Source of the DNA: Pseudomonas pisciculturae
GTDB lineage: Bacteria > Pseudomonadota > Gammaproteobacteria > Pseudomonadales > Pseudomonadaceae
Reading direction: 5' to 3'
DNA length: 64,000 bases
Assembly: GCF_015461805.1 (NCBI RefSeq)
Contig: NZ_JACVZE010000002.1
Span: forward strand, 124,001 to 188,000
In this document: piece after piece, positions 16,541 to 25,536 of the stretch
Layout: every line of letters begins with the position of its first letter
Numbering within the stretch: position 1 is the first letter of the stretch
Notes under the pieces: model-generated
Database searches by the model: none
The model's input: only the letters and a program-made list of their open reading frames with translations
Told to the model about the DNA's origin: nothing
Made by a program: the position numbers and the translations under genes

Positions 16541-17518
16541 TTATTCGCCCCAGACGTCCTTCAGGACGTTGACCCAGTTTTCGCCCATGATCTTGCGCAC
16601 CACGCGTTCGCTGTGGCCGCGCTTGAGCAGAGTCTCAGTGAGGTTGGGGAACTCGCCCACGGTGCGGATGCCCAGCGGGTTGATGATCTTGCCGAAGCTG
16701 GTCAGGCGGCGGGCGTAGCCCTTGTCATGGGTCAGCATTTCGAAGAAATCCTGGCCATGGCCCTGGGTGAAGTCGGTGCCGATGCCGATGGCGTCTTCGC
16801 CGACGATGTTCATGGTGTATTCGATGGCTTCGGCGTAGTCGTCGATGGTCGAATCGATGCCTTTAGCCAGGAACGGCGCAAACATGGTCACGCCGACAAA
16901 ACCGCCGTGGTCGGCGATGAACTTGAGTTCTTCATCGGACTTGTTGCGCGGGTGCTCTTTAAGGCCGGACGGCAGGCAGTGGGAGTAGCACACCGGTTTT
17001 TTCGATTCGAGAATAACTTCTTCGGAAGTTTTGGAACCCACGTGGGACAGGTCGCACATGATGCCGACGCGGTTCATCTCGCCGACGATCTCACGACCAA
17101 AACCCGACAGGCCGCCGTCGCGCTCGTAGCAACCGGTGCCCACCAGGTTCTGGGTGTTGTAGCACATCTGCACCACACCGACGCCGAGCTGCTTGAAGAT
17201 CTCGACATAACCCAGTTGGTCTTCAAACGCATGGGCGTTCTGGAAGCCGAAGATGATGCCGGTCTTGCCCTGCTCCTTGGCCTTGCGGATGTCGGCGGTG
17301 GTTTTAACCGGGATCACCAAGTCGCTGTTTTCACGGATCAGGGTCTGGCTGGCCACGATGTTATTGATAGTGGCCTGGAACCCTTCCCACACCGACACGG
17401 TGCAGTTGGCAGCGGTGAGGCCACCTTTGCGCATGTCCTCGAACAGGTCGCGGTTCCACTTGGCAATAATCAGCCCGTCGATAACGATGCTGTCGGCGTG
17501 CAATTCGGCTGGGCTCAT
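16541..17518 (-). CDS. Membrane dipeptidase family protein (peptidase M19, PA5396-like)
   Basis: Zinc-dependent renal-dipeptidase-like hydrolase of 325 aa: DGLIIAKWNRDLFEDM near the start, GIIFGFQNAHAFED, CDLSHVGSKTSEEVI and KPVCYSHCL with metal-site His, and GIGTDFTQGHGQDF near the C-terminus. The ATG at 17518 has AAGGGG 7 nt upstream; an open frame extends 132 nt further but the extension has no family match. No signal peptide is seen, so it is probably cytoplasmic. First gene of the dgc operon; its substrate in betaine metabolism is not established. Confidence 0.88.
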   Translation of the reverse strand: MSPAELHADSIVIDGLIIAKWNRDLFEDMRKGGLTAANCTVSVWEGFQATINNIVASQTLIRENSDLVIPVKTTADIRKAKEQGKTGIIFGFQNAHAFEDQLGYVEIFKQLGVGVVQMCYNTQNLVGTGCYERDGGLSGFGREIVGEMNRVGIMCDLSHVGSKTSEEVILESKKPVCYSHCLPSGLKEHPRNKSDEELKFIADHGGFVGVTMFAPFLAKGIDSTIDDYAEAIEYTMNIVGEDAIGIGTDFTQGHGQDFFEMLTHDKGYARRLTSFGKIINPLGIRTVGEFPNLTETLLKRGHSERVVRKIMGENWVNVLKDVWGE

Positions 17519-17737
17519 CAGGCGTCCCCTTATTGGCGATTCATGCGCCGAATCGTCTGCCGGCGCTTTGGGGCCAGCATATGCCCAGGGGCAACCCGAG
17601 CCGGGTGCAAAAACGACAGGGGAATTGCCGAAAGCGTCAATCCGCGACAAAGGCTGCTATGACAGCTCTGACTGGCGGCTGTTCTTTGTCCTACTCTTGA
17701 GCCAGAATTCCCGCATCACCTGATATGAGACGGCGCA

Positions 17738-18139
17738 ATGAAATCGATTTTCCTGGCTTTGGCACTCATCGCAACCACCGCCCATGCGGCCGAAGACACC
17801 GACAGCACGCCATGTGATGGCATTGAAAACGACAAGCAAACCCTGGAATGCGCCTCTTACAACAAAACCACTGCTGAGCAACTGCTCAAAGACAACTACC
17901 AAGGTTTGCTGGAGCGCATGGCCTCCACCTATGGCAGCGACAAGACCAAGCTGTCGGACATTACCGCTCGTCTGAAGGATGCCCAGCAGAAGTGGGAGAA
18001 ATTGCGTGATGCCGATTGCGCCGTAGACACCTTCCCGGCGGTGACCGGCACCAAGGCCTACGCGATTGCGGTGAATGATTGCCTGGCGCGCATGAGTGAT
18101 GAGCGCTCGGAGTTTTTGGAGTCGATCGGGCAGGATTAA
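17738..18139 (+). CDS. Small periplasmic LprI/DUF1311-like protein
   Basis: 133 aa with a signal peptide (MKSIFLALALIATTAHA/A). The mature region has the spaced Cys and charged helices of the LprI/YecT (DUF1311) group: TPCDGIENDKQTLECASYNKT, ADCAVDTF, VNDCLARMSDERSEFL. Some members inhibit lysozyme. Divergent from the dipeptidase operon, with a 219-bp shared upstream region. ATG chosen because it opens the signal peptide. Confidence 0.8.
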   Translation: MKSIFLALALIATTAHAAEDTDSTPCDGIENDKQTLECASYNKTTAEQLLKDNYQGLLERMASTYGSDKTKLSDITARLKDAQQKWEKLRDADCAVDTFPAVTGTKAYAIAVNDCLARMSDERSEFLESIGQD

Positions 18140-18178
18140 CCCGGTTCAAGCAACTTGATTCAATGAAAAGGACGTCAC

Positions 18179-18661
18179 ATGTACTACGCTCGCGAAGCGG
18201 AACGGGATTTCCTGTTCACGCGCGCTGTTCTGCTGTTTCTGTTCACCTTGATTCTGGCGCTGATGCTGTCTCTGTCCATCAGCCGGGGCACACCCTACGG
18301 GCTGATCAAGGCAGCCCCAATAGAAACGGTGGGGCAGATCACCCAACTGGAAAGCATCGGCCCCCGCCATTCAAGTACCAACGTCTATTACACGTTCAGC
18401 CATGAAGGCCGACGTGAAGACGGCATGGTCAATAATAGTTTCTACGTCGAAGACCCTGGCTACGAAGTGGGAGACCCGGTGCCCGTGGTCTATTCAAAGT
18501 GGTTTCCGACGGTGCATAACATCAAGGCCAACTTTCATGCGAGTTCGCCGAATTTCTACATCATGAGCGTCAGCGCCGGCCTGATACTTCTGTTCTGGGC
18601 GATGATCACCTGGACCGTGTACCGGATTTATCAGCACAAAGCCGAAGATCGCTACTACTGA
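18179..18661 (+). CDS. DUF3592-like membrane protein
   Basis: 160 aa with two membrane helices (about 15-35, TRAVLLFLFTLILALMLSLS, and about 128-148, VSAGLILLFWAMITWTVY) flanking a beta-rich extracytoplasmic domain (VGQITQLESIG, NVYYTFSHEG, YEVGDPVPVVYSKWFP). The alternation matches DUF3592 proteins, whose function is unknown. AAGGA lies 8 nt upstream of the ATG. It follows the LprI-like gene by 39 nt and may be co-transcribed with it. Confidence 0.75.
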   Translation: MYYAREAERDFLFTRAVLLFLFTLILALMLSLSISRGTPYGLIKAAPIETVGQITQLESIGPRHSSTNVYYTFSHEGRREDGMVNNSFYVEDPGYEVGDPVPVVYSKWFPTVHNIKANFHASSPNFYIMSVSAGLILLFWAMITWTVYRIYQHKAEDRYY

Positions 18662-18688
18662 CACCCTCTTATTCCTATAGGTTTGAAC

Positions 18689-19105
18689 ATGACCATCTGC
18701 GGCATCGAAATCAAAGGCAGCGAAGCCATCATCGCCGTCGCCTCCCTGGACAACCAGGCGCTCACTCACATCGCCCTGGCCACCAAGAAAATCGCCCTCG
18801 AAGACGACGATGAAGCGGCCAACGTCAAAGCCTTCGCCGCGCAGGTGAAGGCGTTTGTGCAGGCCAACGGCATTGAACGTATCGCGATCAAGAAGCGCAG
18901 CAAGAAGGGTGAGTTTGCGGGTGGGCCGACCACGTTCAAGATTGAGGGCGTGTTTCAGTTGCTCGACGGTGTGGAGGTGACGCTGCTGTCGCCGCAGACC
19001 ATCAATGCACAGAACAAGAAGCACAACTTTGAGCTGCCGGCCAGCCTGAACAAATACCAGCATGAAGCCTACAAAGCGGCATGCTCGGCCCTGCTGAAGA
19101 AATAA
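18689..19105 (+). CDS. DUF3010 family protein
   Basis: Cytoplasmic 138-aa protein beginning MTICGIEIKGSEAIIAV, with KKRSKKGEFAGGPTTFKIEG in the middle and LNKYQHEAYKAACSALL at the end, the pattern of DUF3010 proteins common in gamma-proteobacteria. The first strand with an acidic/Gly turn resembles an RNase H-like fold; function is unknown. The ATG at 18689 is preferred over a TTG 6 nt earlier. Confidence 0.78.
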   Translation: MTICGIEIKGSEAIIAVASLDNQALTHIALATKKIALEDDDEAANVKAFAAQVKAFVQANGIERIAIKKRSKKGEFAGGPTTFKIEGVFQLLDGVEVTLLSPQTINAQNKKHNFELPASLNKYQHEAYKAACSALLKK

Positions 19106-19124
19106 GCCACACCAGAGATCCAGT

Positions 19125-19211
19125 GTGGGAGCGGGCTTGCTCGCGAAGGCGGTGTGTCAGTCAGTACATCTGAAACTGACATACCGCCTTCGCGAGCAAG
19201 CCCGCTCCCAC
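19125..19211. repeat. REP doublet, head-to-head, 87 bp, GCGGGC variant
   Basis: Arms begin GTGGGAGCGGGCTTGCTCGCGA, a different REP subtype from most others here but with the same 87-bp total length. It lies between the convergent DUF3010 and ATPase genes and marks the left edge of the accessory insert. Confidence 0.94.
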
Positions 19212-19230
19212 CTTTAGCCTGCGTTGTCTT

Positions 19231-20409
19231 TTAGATAGATGCCTGGCGCTTGTATTGCAGCCAATCACCGAACGATTTGTCTTCCAGGGCATAGCCTCCC
19301 CGGCTCGACTTCCATACCAGCTCCTTGTCGCGCAGGGCGTCGATGCAGGCCTGGATAGTCTGTGTGCCAGGCACCACGTCACTGCCCATCTGTTCCAGTT
19401 TCTTGCTCACCGCTGCGAGGGTGCTGTCGGTAAAGGGGGCGAAGGGTTCGTCGCTTTGCGAACGTTCCACCATCACTTCCAGCACCGCACGCTGGGGGAT
19501 GGTCAGGGCGTTCCAGGCACTTTCGAATTCGGTCCACACACCAGCGCGCAACGATTCGGCGCGGCTGTGCAGCAGTAGGCCCAGGTTACTCGCCTCTCCC
19601 AACTCAAGCGCGACTTCACCAATGATGGTACGCAACATCTCCGGACGCCGCCCCACCCGCTCAAAGGCTTCATCCACATCAGTAGCATTGAACTGGTTTG
19701 TCGTGGCGAGAAGCGCGTTGAGATGCGAGGTGTAAGCTTGGGTGAACGCCTTACTCAACAGTGGAAATGGTGTGACGCAGGCGCCGAAAAACGGGCGGCT
19801 TTTGACCAACATCATGTGGGCAAGTTTGTCGCGATTGGAACTGGTAAACACTAGGCGTAACCCCGTGTCCTCTCCTACTTTTCCTTGATTGAACTGCTCC
19901 CTCGCAGCCCTTAAAGCAAACATCGCATTGAGCCCTGACTCGCTGGTTAACGCGTGCTGCGCCTCGTCAATCACCAGCACAACGGGTTTCTCTGCCGCAC
20001 TATGGAGCAGTTCCAGCGCTTGGGTCAGCGTGGCACCGACCGGCAACTGTGGCTTGGTAAAGTCCCAGGACAGGGTACGCAAAAAGCTTAACTTCTCGAT
20101 GCCGATGTTCTTGGCCAACTTGCGAATGCCCTTTTCATAGGGAACCAGGGCAGCGGCGATGGCATTGGCAATCAACTCGGCTGGATCTTTCTCTTTGTCG
20201 GCCCACAGATCGACATACACGGTTATCCACCCCCGAAGCTGGCATTGCGGTATCAAATCTTCCCGCAAAAAGGTGCTTTTACCGGTGCGACGTGGCGCTG
20301 CGAGAAACAGGCCAGAAGTGAAATCTTGAATACCAGCCCCCATCAAACCGTCAGCGATGCTGCTTGCCAGGGTGGCGCGACGGAACACGAAGCCGCTGTG
20401 TTTGGACAT
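19231..20409 (-). CDS. AAA-type ATPase of unknown role
   Basis: 392 aa. Walker A APRRTGKS at 38-45 and Walker B VVLVIDEAQH at 143-152, with an Asn/Arg sensor-like stretch (RLVFTSSNRDKLAHMM) further on. This places it in the archaeal-ATPase/ORC-like AAA group. The C-terminal about 130 residues look like a winged-helix domain (LTIPQRAVLEVMVERSQ, IQACIDALRDKELVWKSSRGGYALED). No membrane segment. It stands alone on the minus strand with an AT-rich palindromic upstream region, divergent from the TccC-like toxin. I cannot name a function; DNA-linked or defence/regulatory ATPase roles are possible. Start supported by family-like N-terminus only. Confidence 0.75.
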   Translation of the reverse strand: MSKHSGFVFRRATLASSIADGLMGAGIQDFTSGLFLAAPRRTGKSTFLREDLIPQCQLRGWITVYVDLWADKEKDPAELIANAIAAALVPYEKGIRKLAKNIGIEKLSFLRTLSWDFTKPQLPVGATLTQALELLHSAAEKPVVLVIDEAQHALTSESGLNAMFALRAAREQFNQGKVGEDTGLRLVFTSSNRDKLAHMMLVKSRPFFGACVTPFPLLSKAFTQAYTSHLNALLATTNQFNATDVDEAFERVGRRPEMLRTIIGEVALELGEASNLGLLLHSRAESLRAGVWTEFESAWNALTIPQRAVLEVMVERSQSDEPFAPFTDSTLAAVSKKLEQMGSDVVPGTQTIQACIDALRDKELVWKSSRGGYALEDKSFGDWLQYKRQASI

Positions 20410-20432
20410 GGCTTATACCAAATTATCAAACT

Positions 20433-20478
20433 GACTATAATTTATACCACAAACTATAATTAGCTATAGTTCATAGTC
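20433..20478. promoter_or_regulatory. Nested inverted repeats upstream of the ATPase gene
   Basis: The AT-rich stretch contains AACTATA (20452-20458) and TATAGTT (20465-20471) as a perfect 7-bp inverted repeat. An outer pair, GACTAT (20433-20438) and ATAGTC (20473-20478), surrounds it. It lies 24-69 nt upstream of the ATPase start and about 120 nt upstream of the toxin gene. The position suits a repressor operator, possibly autoregulatory. Confidence 0.5.
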
Positions 20479-20597
20479 AAAACATCAAGCCCTTCGACCG
20501 CCCACTCACCCAAGGCACCTGTTACTTTTCACAGTTACCCTAATCACCAAAGAGGGTCAGAATTTAGCTCACCTACTCCAGCCGGTGTGCTTATCAA

Positions 20598-23390
20598 ATG
20601 TCGAACGCGCGCCTTAACGCTCTGCACACAGCCACGCCGACACTTTCAGTGTGGGATGGCCGTGGCCTGAGCGTACGGAGCGTGGCCTATCATCGAACGA
20701 ATACTGCCCAGCAGGCTGAAACACGAGTCACCCGCCAGACATTTGATCACAGCGCACGTGCAGCGAGCCATTGGGACCCTCGCTTATGGGCCAACGGGCA
20801 AGGGCCTAACCTATCCACCGTTTATTCTCTCTCGGGCAATGCCCTGCGAAGCGAAAATGTCGACTCTGGCTGGCGGGTGCGGCTTATGGGCGTTGCGGGA
20901 GAACTGCTGAGTGAATGGGACGGGAGGCACTCTCACCTTCACATTGAGTACGACAACCTGCTGCGGCCGATTTTCATAACCGAGAAGGCTGATGGCGAGC
21001 CGCCCAATGTGACCGAACGCCTCACCTACGGCGACAGTACCAATGAGTCATCTGCGCATAATCAATGTGGGGCACTCAAACGGCACGATGATACGGCTGG
21101 TTGCCGTCACATCGCAGACTACGGCTTGTCAGGCAACGTGTTGAGCGAGTCACGACAGTTCCTGATCGCGTTGTCGACGCCCAACTGGCCGCAAGCATTG
21201 AACGATCGAGACGCGCTGCTAGAAACCGAAGTCGCGACCACTCGCTGGCAATTCGATGCGACTGGGGCGGTGGTCAGCCAGCTGGACGCCCGCCGCAATG
21301 AAACACTCACGAGCTACAACGTCTGTGGCCAATTGGAGCAAATAGAACTAAAGCGCGAAGGCTTGCCGGATAAGGTGTTGCTCAATCAGAGAATCTACAA
21401 CGCTACAGGCCAATTAGAGCAAGAAACCGCGGGCAATGGGGTTCGCACGCTTCGGCGGTACGACACCCAGAATGGCCGATTGCTGCAACTGACCTCTCGC
21501 CTGGGCCTACGTTACTACCAAGACTTCCACTACGACTATGACCCTGTAGGCAATGTCGTTCGAATTAGCGACAGCGCGCAACCTGCCCGTCACTTTAGAA
21601 ACCGGCACACAACGCCGACTGACAGTTATCGATATAATACTTTGTATCATCTGATTGAAGCCACTGGCCGGGAGTCAATCCCGACGAATCAAGGTCCGGG
21701 GCTACCGGAACTGCATAGTCCACAACTTGATCCGACGCGAATGTGGCCATACAAACAAACCTTCAGCTACGATGAAGCGGGAAACTTGAATACTCTAGTT
21801 CATGAAGGGCATAACTCTTACACGCGTGAAATGATCACCCCCCTTAACAACAATCGCAGCGTGTTAAAAACTAAAACCGGCACCCCAGATGTCGATTCCA
21901 GTTTCGATGACAATGGCAATCTTCAGCTATTGAATCCTGGCGCATCTTCTTTATCCTGGAACACACGCAACCAACTTATTAAAACAATACTATTACTCAG
22001 ACCCACAAATGACAGCGACAGCGAGCACTATCAATACAGTGCCCAAGGGCTACGCGCTCGCAAGATCAGCACACGCACTACTAACGCTACAGTCAACCGC
22101 CGTGAAACACGGTACTTGCCAAATCTGGAAATCCATCGGGATTCATTAGGGCATGAGCATCATGTCATCAACATTGAAATAGGCGATAACGCCACGCGCA
22201 CTTTGCATTGGGTTTCCCCTCCCCCTCGCGGAGTTAACAACAACCAGATTCGCTACAACTTTGGCAACCACCTCGGTTCCTGCATGCTGGAATTAAACGA
22301 ATACGCGGGTTTATTAACCCAGGAAAGCTACTACGCTTTTGGCGGTACGGCCAGTTGGTCAGCAACCAACGAAAGTGATGCAAAATTCAAGACCATTCGA
22401 TATGCCATGAAAGAACGGGATATTACAGGTCTGTATTATTACGGCTTTCGCTATTACGCACCTTGGCTGCATCGCTGGTTGAATCCAGACCCCCTCGGCA
22501 GCCATGACGGTCTGAATACTTATCCGATGACGCACAACAATCCGGTGAGATTTACGGACAGTTATGGGCTTGCAGCATTCGACGTACTGAATGAACACGA
22601 AACCAAACTTTCCAACAACAAGCAACATATTACCCACAGAAACCCAGACGAACTTTCAGAACCCGATAAGTCTGATTTCATAGGCGCTGCAAATACCGCA
22701 ATAGAAATAGGTGAGCGGGCGTTAGTCGCACTCAACGAAGAAGTGCTTTCGGCAGACACCACGGATAAACTTAAGCATTTATTCGGTTCAGACATTATAA
22801 ACAATGAAGCAACAAAAAAATCTGCTGCCGCAGCCCTTTCAGGCGTTTTAGAAAAAACTCTATTCGGCCTTAAAAAGGACCGCACTGAAAACTATTCAAG
22901 GTTTGTGTTTACGACAGCCGACCCTAAAAACCCGTCTGTCTCAGCCCATGTACCCGGAAACATACCGCAGGAACAAAAAATGATTTACATGCATCAAAAT
23001 GTAAAAAACACAAATCGAGTTTTTAAATCCCGACTGATTCTCCATGAGGCCACACACTTATACTCGGGCACAAAAGATTTCTGGTACCTCAACGCAAATA
23101 GTTCAAAAGTAGAAACCCATGAGGAAATAAAACAGCATGATACGTTAGTGCTTACTTCATCCTCTGCGATAGCAAATAGCTCTCCAAATGAAGAAAACAT
23201 GAACAACTACCAGAAAACCTCTTACACCACGCTTGTTGACAGCATACATGGCTCGGAACAGTTAGCACCCTGGCCGCATATCCATAGAATGGCTGCATTC
23301 AAAAAGAACAGTGCCGTGCGTATCGCCGTAATCGCTAATAATGCAGAAAGCGTGGCGGCTTTTTCCTCACTGTTCTACAAACACCACTAG
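20598..23390 (+). CDS. TccC-type Rhs toxin with putative aspzincin metallopeptidase C-terminus
   Basis: 930 aa, the usual TccC size. The N-terminus TPTLSVWDGRGLSVRSV, followed by repeated YD-type motifs (HYDYDPVGNVVRI, FSYDEAGNLNTLV), aligns by eye with Photorhabdus TccC. The Rhs core closes at about 600-657 with GLYYYGFRYYAPWLHRWLNP, DGLNTYPM and NNPVRFTDSYGL, the conserved self-cleavage region. The variable tail (about 658-930) is AT-richer. It carries HEATH at 816-820 followed by GTKD at 824-827: an HExxH zinc site with the GTxD aspartate of aspzincins (M35/peptidyl-Lys endopeptidase type). No TcA or TcB gene and no immunity gene are adjacent. No convincing Shine-Dalgarno precedes the ATG. 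The stop shares CTAG with the convergent cdhR stop. Toxin class is firm; the protease activity is inferred. Confidence 0.88.
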   Translation: MSNARLNALHTATPTLSVWDGRGLSVRSVAYHRTNTAQQAETRVTRQTFDHSARAASHWDPRLWANGQGPNLSTVYSLSGNALRSENVDSGWRVRLMGVAGELLSEWDGRHSHLHIEYDNLLRPIFITEKADGEPPNVTERLTYGDSTNESSAHNQCGALKRHDDTAGCRHIADYGLSGNVLSESRQFLIALSTPNWPQALNDRDALLETEVATTRWQFDATGAVVSQLDARRNETLTSYNVCGQLEQIELKREGLPDKVLLNQRIYNATGQLEQETAGNGVRTLRRYDTQNGRLLQLTSRLGLRYYQDFHYDYDPVGNVVRISDSAQPARHFRNRHTTPTDSYRYNTLYHLIEATGRESIPTNQGPGLPELHSPQLDPTRMWPYKQTFSYDEAGNLNTLVHEGHNSYTREMITPLNNNRSVLKTKTGTPDVDSSFDDNGNLQLLNPGASSLSWNTRNQLIKTILLLRPTNDSDSEHYQYSAQGLRARKISTRTTNATVNRRETRYLPNLEIHRDSLGHEHHVINIEIGDNATRTLHWVSPPPRGVNNNQIRYNFGNHLGSCMLELNEYAGLLTQESYYAFGGTASWSATNESDAKFKTIRYAMKERDITGLYYYGFRYYAPWLHRWLNPDPLGSHDGLNTYPMTHNNPVRFTDSYGLAAFDVLNEHETKLSNNKQHITHRNPDELSEPDKSDFIGAANTAIEIGERALVALNEEVLSADTTDKLKHLFGSDIINNEATKKSAAAALSGVLEKTLFGLKKDRTENYSRFVFTTADPKNPSVSAHVPGNIPQEQKMIYMHQNVKNTNRVFKSRLILHEATHLYSGTKDFWYLNANSSKVETHEEIKQHDTLVLTSSSAIANSSPNEENMNNYQKTSYTTLVDSIHGSEQLAPWPHIHRMAAFKKNSAVRIAVIANNAESVAAFSSLFYKHH

Positions 23391-24337
23391 ATCAACTCAA
23401 TCGTCTGTCGCCGATCCTCCCTCGGACATTTCGCAAACCGCGCCCGATAACTACGGGTGAAATACGACGGCGACTCAAACCCGCACGCAATGCTCACCTC
23501 CAGCACGCTCATGTCGCTTTGACGCAACAGCTGCCGGGCTTTTTCCAGGCGTAGGCCCAAGTAGAAGTTGCTGGGGGTGTCGTTCAGGTGCAGACGAAAC
23601 AGGCGTTCCAGTTGGCGGCGCGTGACTTTGATCAACTCGGCCAGGGCCAGGGTGGTCAGCGGTGGTTCGCTGTGTTGTTCCATCTCGCCAATCACATGCA
23701 CCAGTTTCTTGTTGTTGATGCCGTAGCGCGTGGCGATCTGCATGCGCTGGTGGTCTTTGCGTGGGCGGATGCGGCCGAGCACGAATTGCTCGGAGACCTG
23801 GATCGCAAGCTCCGAGCCGTGGGCCTGGGCGATCAGGTCGAGCATCAGGTCGATGGAGGCGGTGCCGCCGGCGCAGGTGATGCGGCGGCGGTCGATCTCG
23901 AACAATTCCTGGGTCACGGTGAGCTGTGGATAAGATTCCTTGAAAGCGTCGATGGCTTCCCAGTGCAGAGTCAGGCGGTGACCGTCGAGCAAGCCCGCTT
24001 CGGCGAGTACGCAAGCGCCAGTATCGATCGCGCCGAGGGTGACGCCGTCGTGATCGAGGCGGCGCAGCCAGTGTTCCAGCGCAGGCGTGGTGAACTTCAA
24101 GGGTTCGAAGCCGGCGACCACCAACAATGTCGCGCCCTTCTTCAACGGTTCCAGCGCCGCATCGGCGTTCACCGACATGCCATTGCTCGCCAATACCGCA
24201 CCACCATCGGCACTCAGCACGTGCCAGCGGTACAACTCACCCCGAAAGCGGTTGGCCACCCGCAATGGCTCCAGCGCGGAGATAAAGCCAATGGCTGAGA
24301 AGCCTGGCATCAGCAGAAAGTAGAAATCCTGGGACAT
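23387..24337 (-). CDS. cdhR: Carnitine catabolism activator CdhR (AraC family, GATase1-like)
   Basis: 316 aa. The N-terminal DJ-1/PfpI-like domain (about 1-190; FYFLLMPGFSAIGFISALEPLR, LGAIDTGACVLAEAGLLDG) probably senses the inducer. The C-terminal AraC helix-turn-helix domain (about 215-316) has LIKVTRRQLERLFRLHLN and VSIACGFESPSYFTRSYRARF. It is divergent from caiX-cdhCAB, as CdhR (PA5389) is in P. aeruginosa, where it activates that operon in response to carnitine. The start at 24337 is chosen over an upstream extension because the domain begins there. The 193-bp cdhR-caiX gap should hold both promoters. Confidence 0.9.
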   Translation of the reverse strand: MSQDFYFLLMPGFSAIGFISALEPLRVANRFRGELYRWHVLSADGGAVLASNGMSVNADAALEPLKKGATLLVVAGFEPLKFTTPALEHWLRRLDHDGVTLGAIDTGACVLAEAGLLDGHRLTLHWEAIDAFKESYPQLTVTQELFEIDRRRITCAGGTASIDLMLDLIAQAHGSELAIQVSEQFVLGRIRPRKDHQRMQIATRYGINNKKLVHVIGEMEQHSEPPLTTLALAELIKVTRRQLERLFRLHLNDTPSNFYLGLRLEKARQLLRQSDMSVLEVSIACGFESPSYFTRSYRARFAKCPREDRRQTIELI

Positions 24338-24530
24338 GGTGGCGCTCTCGTCAGGCGGGCAGCGTGGCACTGTGATACTCCCGTTCCGGGGTGGATTCAA
24401 GGGGGCAGGTCGCTCCAGTGCAAGAGCCGGTCGCCGCCGTGCGTTTTATCGCCCCTAAGCTTGCGTAACGTGGCGTCACGGTGCGCAAAGACGCCGGCCC
24501 CCACAATAACGACCTGCCGAGGGAACCACC

Positions 24531-25463
24531 ATGAAACGACTGATGCTCGCACTCAGCGCCAGCGCCATCTTGAGCACCAACGTGATGGCCGCCGACGCGG
24601 CGTCCTGCCAGAACGTGCGCATGGGCGTGGTGAACTGGACCGACGTGATCGCCACCAGCGCCATGACCCAAGTGTTGCTCGATGGCCTCGGCTACAAGAC
24701 CAAACAGACCAGCGCCTCCCAGCAAATTATCTTCGCTGGCATCCGCGACCAGCGCCTGGATATGTTCCTGGGCTACTGGAACCCGCTGATGACCCAGACC
24801 ATCACGCCCTTTGTGGACGCCAAGCAGGTCAAAGTCCTCGACAAACCGAGCCTGGAAGACGCCCGCGCCACGCTCGCCGTGCCGACCTATCTGGCGGACA
24901 AGGGTCTGAAAACCTTCGCCGATATCGCCAAGTTCGACAAAGAGCTGGGCGGCAAGATCTACGGCATTGAGCCGGGCTCGGGCGCCAATACGCAGATCAA
25001 GGCGATGATCGCCAAGAACCAGTTCGGCCTGGGCAAGTTCCAACTGGTGGAGTCCAGCGAGGCCGGCATGCTCGCCGCCGTTGACCGCGCGGTACGCCGC
25101 AAGGAAGCCGTGGTGTTCTTCGGTTGGGCGCCGCACCCGATGAACGTCAACGTCGCCATGACTTACCTCACCGGCAGCGACGACGCCCTGGGCCCGAACG
25201 AAGGCATGGCCACCGTGTGGACAGTCACCGCGCCGACCTACGCCGAGCAATGCCCGAACGTGCAGAAATTGCTGACCAACCTCACCTTCACCGCCGCCGA
25301 CGAGAGCCGCATGATGCAGCCGTTGCTGGATCACAAGGACGCCATCGAGTCTGCCAAACAGTGGCTCAAGGATCATCCTCAAGACCAGGCGCGCTGGCTC
25401 GAAGGCGTGACCACCTTCGACGGCAAACCGGCTGCGGCCAACTTGCAATTGACCAGCAAGTAA
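24531..25463 (+). CDS. caiX: Carnitine-binding periplasmic protein CaiX
   Basis: Solute-binding protein of the OpuAC/ProX group, 310 aa. Signal peptide [22 protein letters not shown]. The ligand domain has [27 protein letters not shown] and [12 protein letters not shown], where Trp residues form the quaternary-ammonium aromatic box. It delivers carnitine to the CbcWV permease/ATPase, whose genes lie 8 kb downstream. First gene of the carnitine operon; a strong stem-loop follows the stop. It parallels cbcX closely. Confidence 0.93.
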   Translation: MKRLMLALSASAILSTNVMAADAASCQNVRMGVVNWTDVIATSAMTQVLLDGLGYKTKQTSASQQIIFAGIRDQRLDMFLGYWNPLMTQTITPFVDAKQVKVLDKPSLEDARATLAVPTYLADKGLKTFADIAKFDKELGGKIYGIEPGSGANTQIKAMIAKNQFGLGKFQLVESSEAGMLAAVDRAVRRKEAVVFFGWAPHPMNVNVAMTYLTGSDDALGPNEGMATVWTVTAPTYAEQCPNVQKLLTNLTFTAADESRMMQPLLDHKDAIESAKQWLKDHPQDQARWLEGVTTFDGKPAAANLQLTSK

Positions 25464-25481
25464 CCCCATTCCAACCACCGT

Positions 25482-25505
25482 TTCGCGGTCACTTTCGACC
25501 GCGAA
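25482..25505 (+). promoter_or_regulatory. Stem-loop between caiX and cdhC
   Basis: TTCGCGGTC (25482-25490) and GACCGCGAA (25497-25505) form a perfect 9-bp stem with a 6-nt loop, 19 nt after the caiX stop. No T-run follows, so it more probably stabilises the caiX mRNA 3' end or partially attenuates cdhC than terminates fully. Confidence 0.7.
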
Positions 25506-25536
25506 CGGCACCACCACGCCTGTAAGGAACCGCCCC

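Noticed and set aside
23391..23500. An immunity gene downstream of the Rhs toxin
   Set aside because: The sequence after the toxin stop is the 3' end of cdhR on the other strand; no small gene fits.
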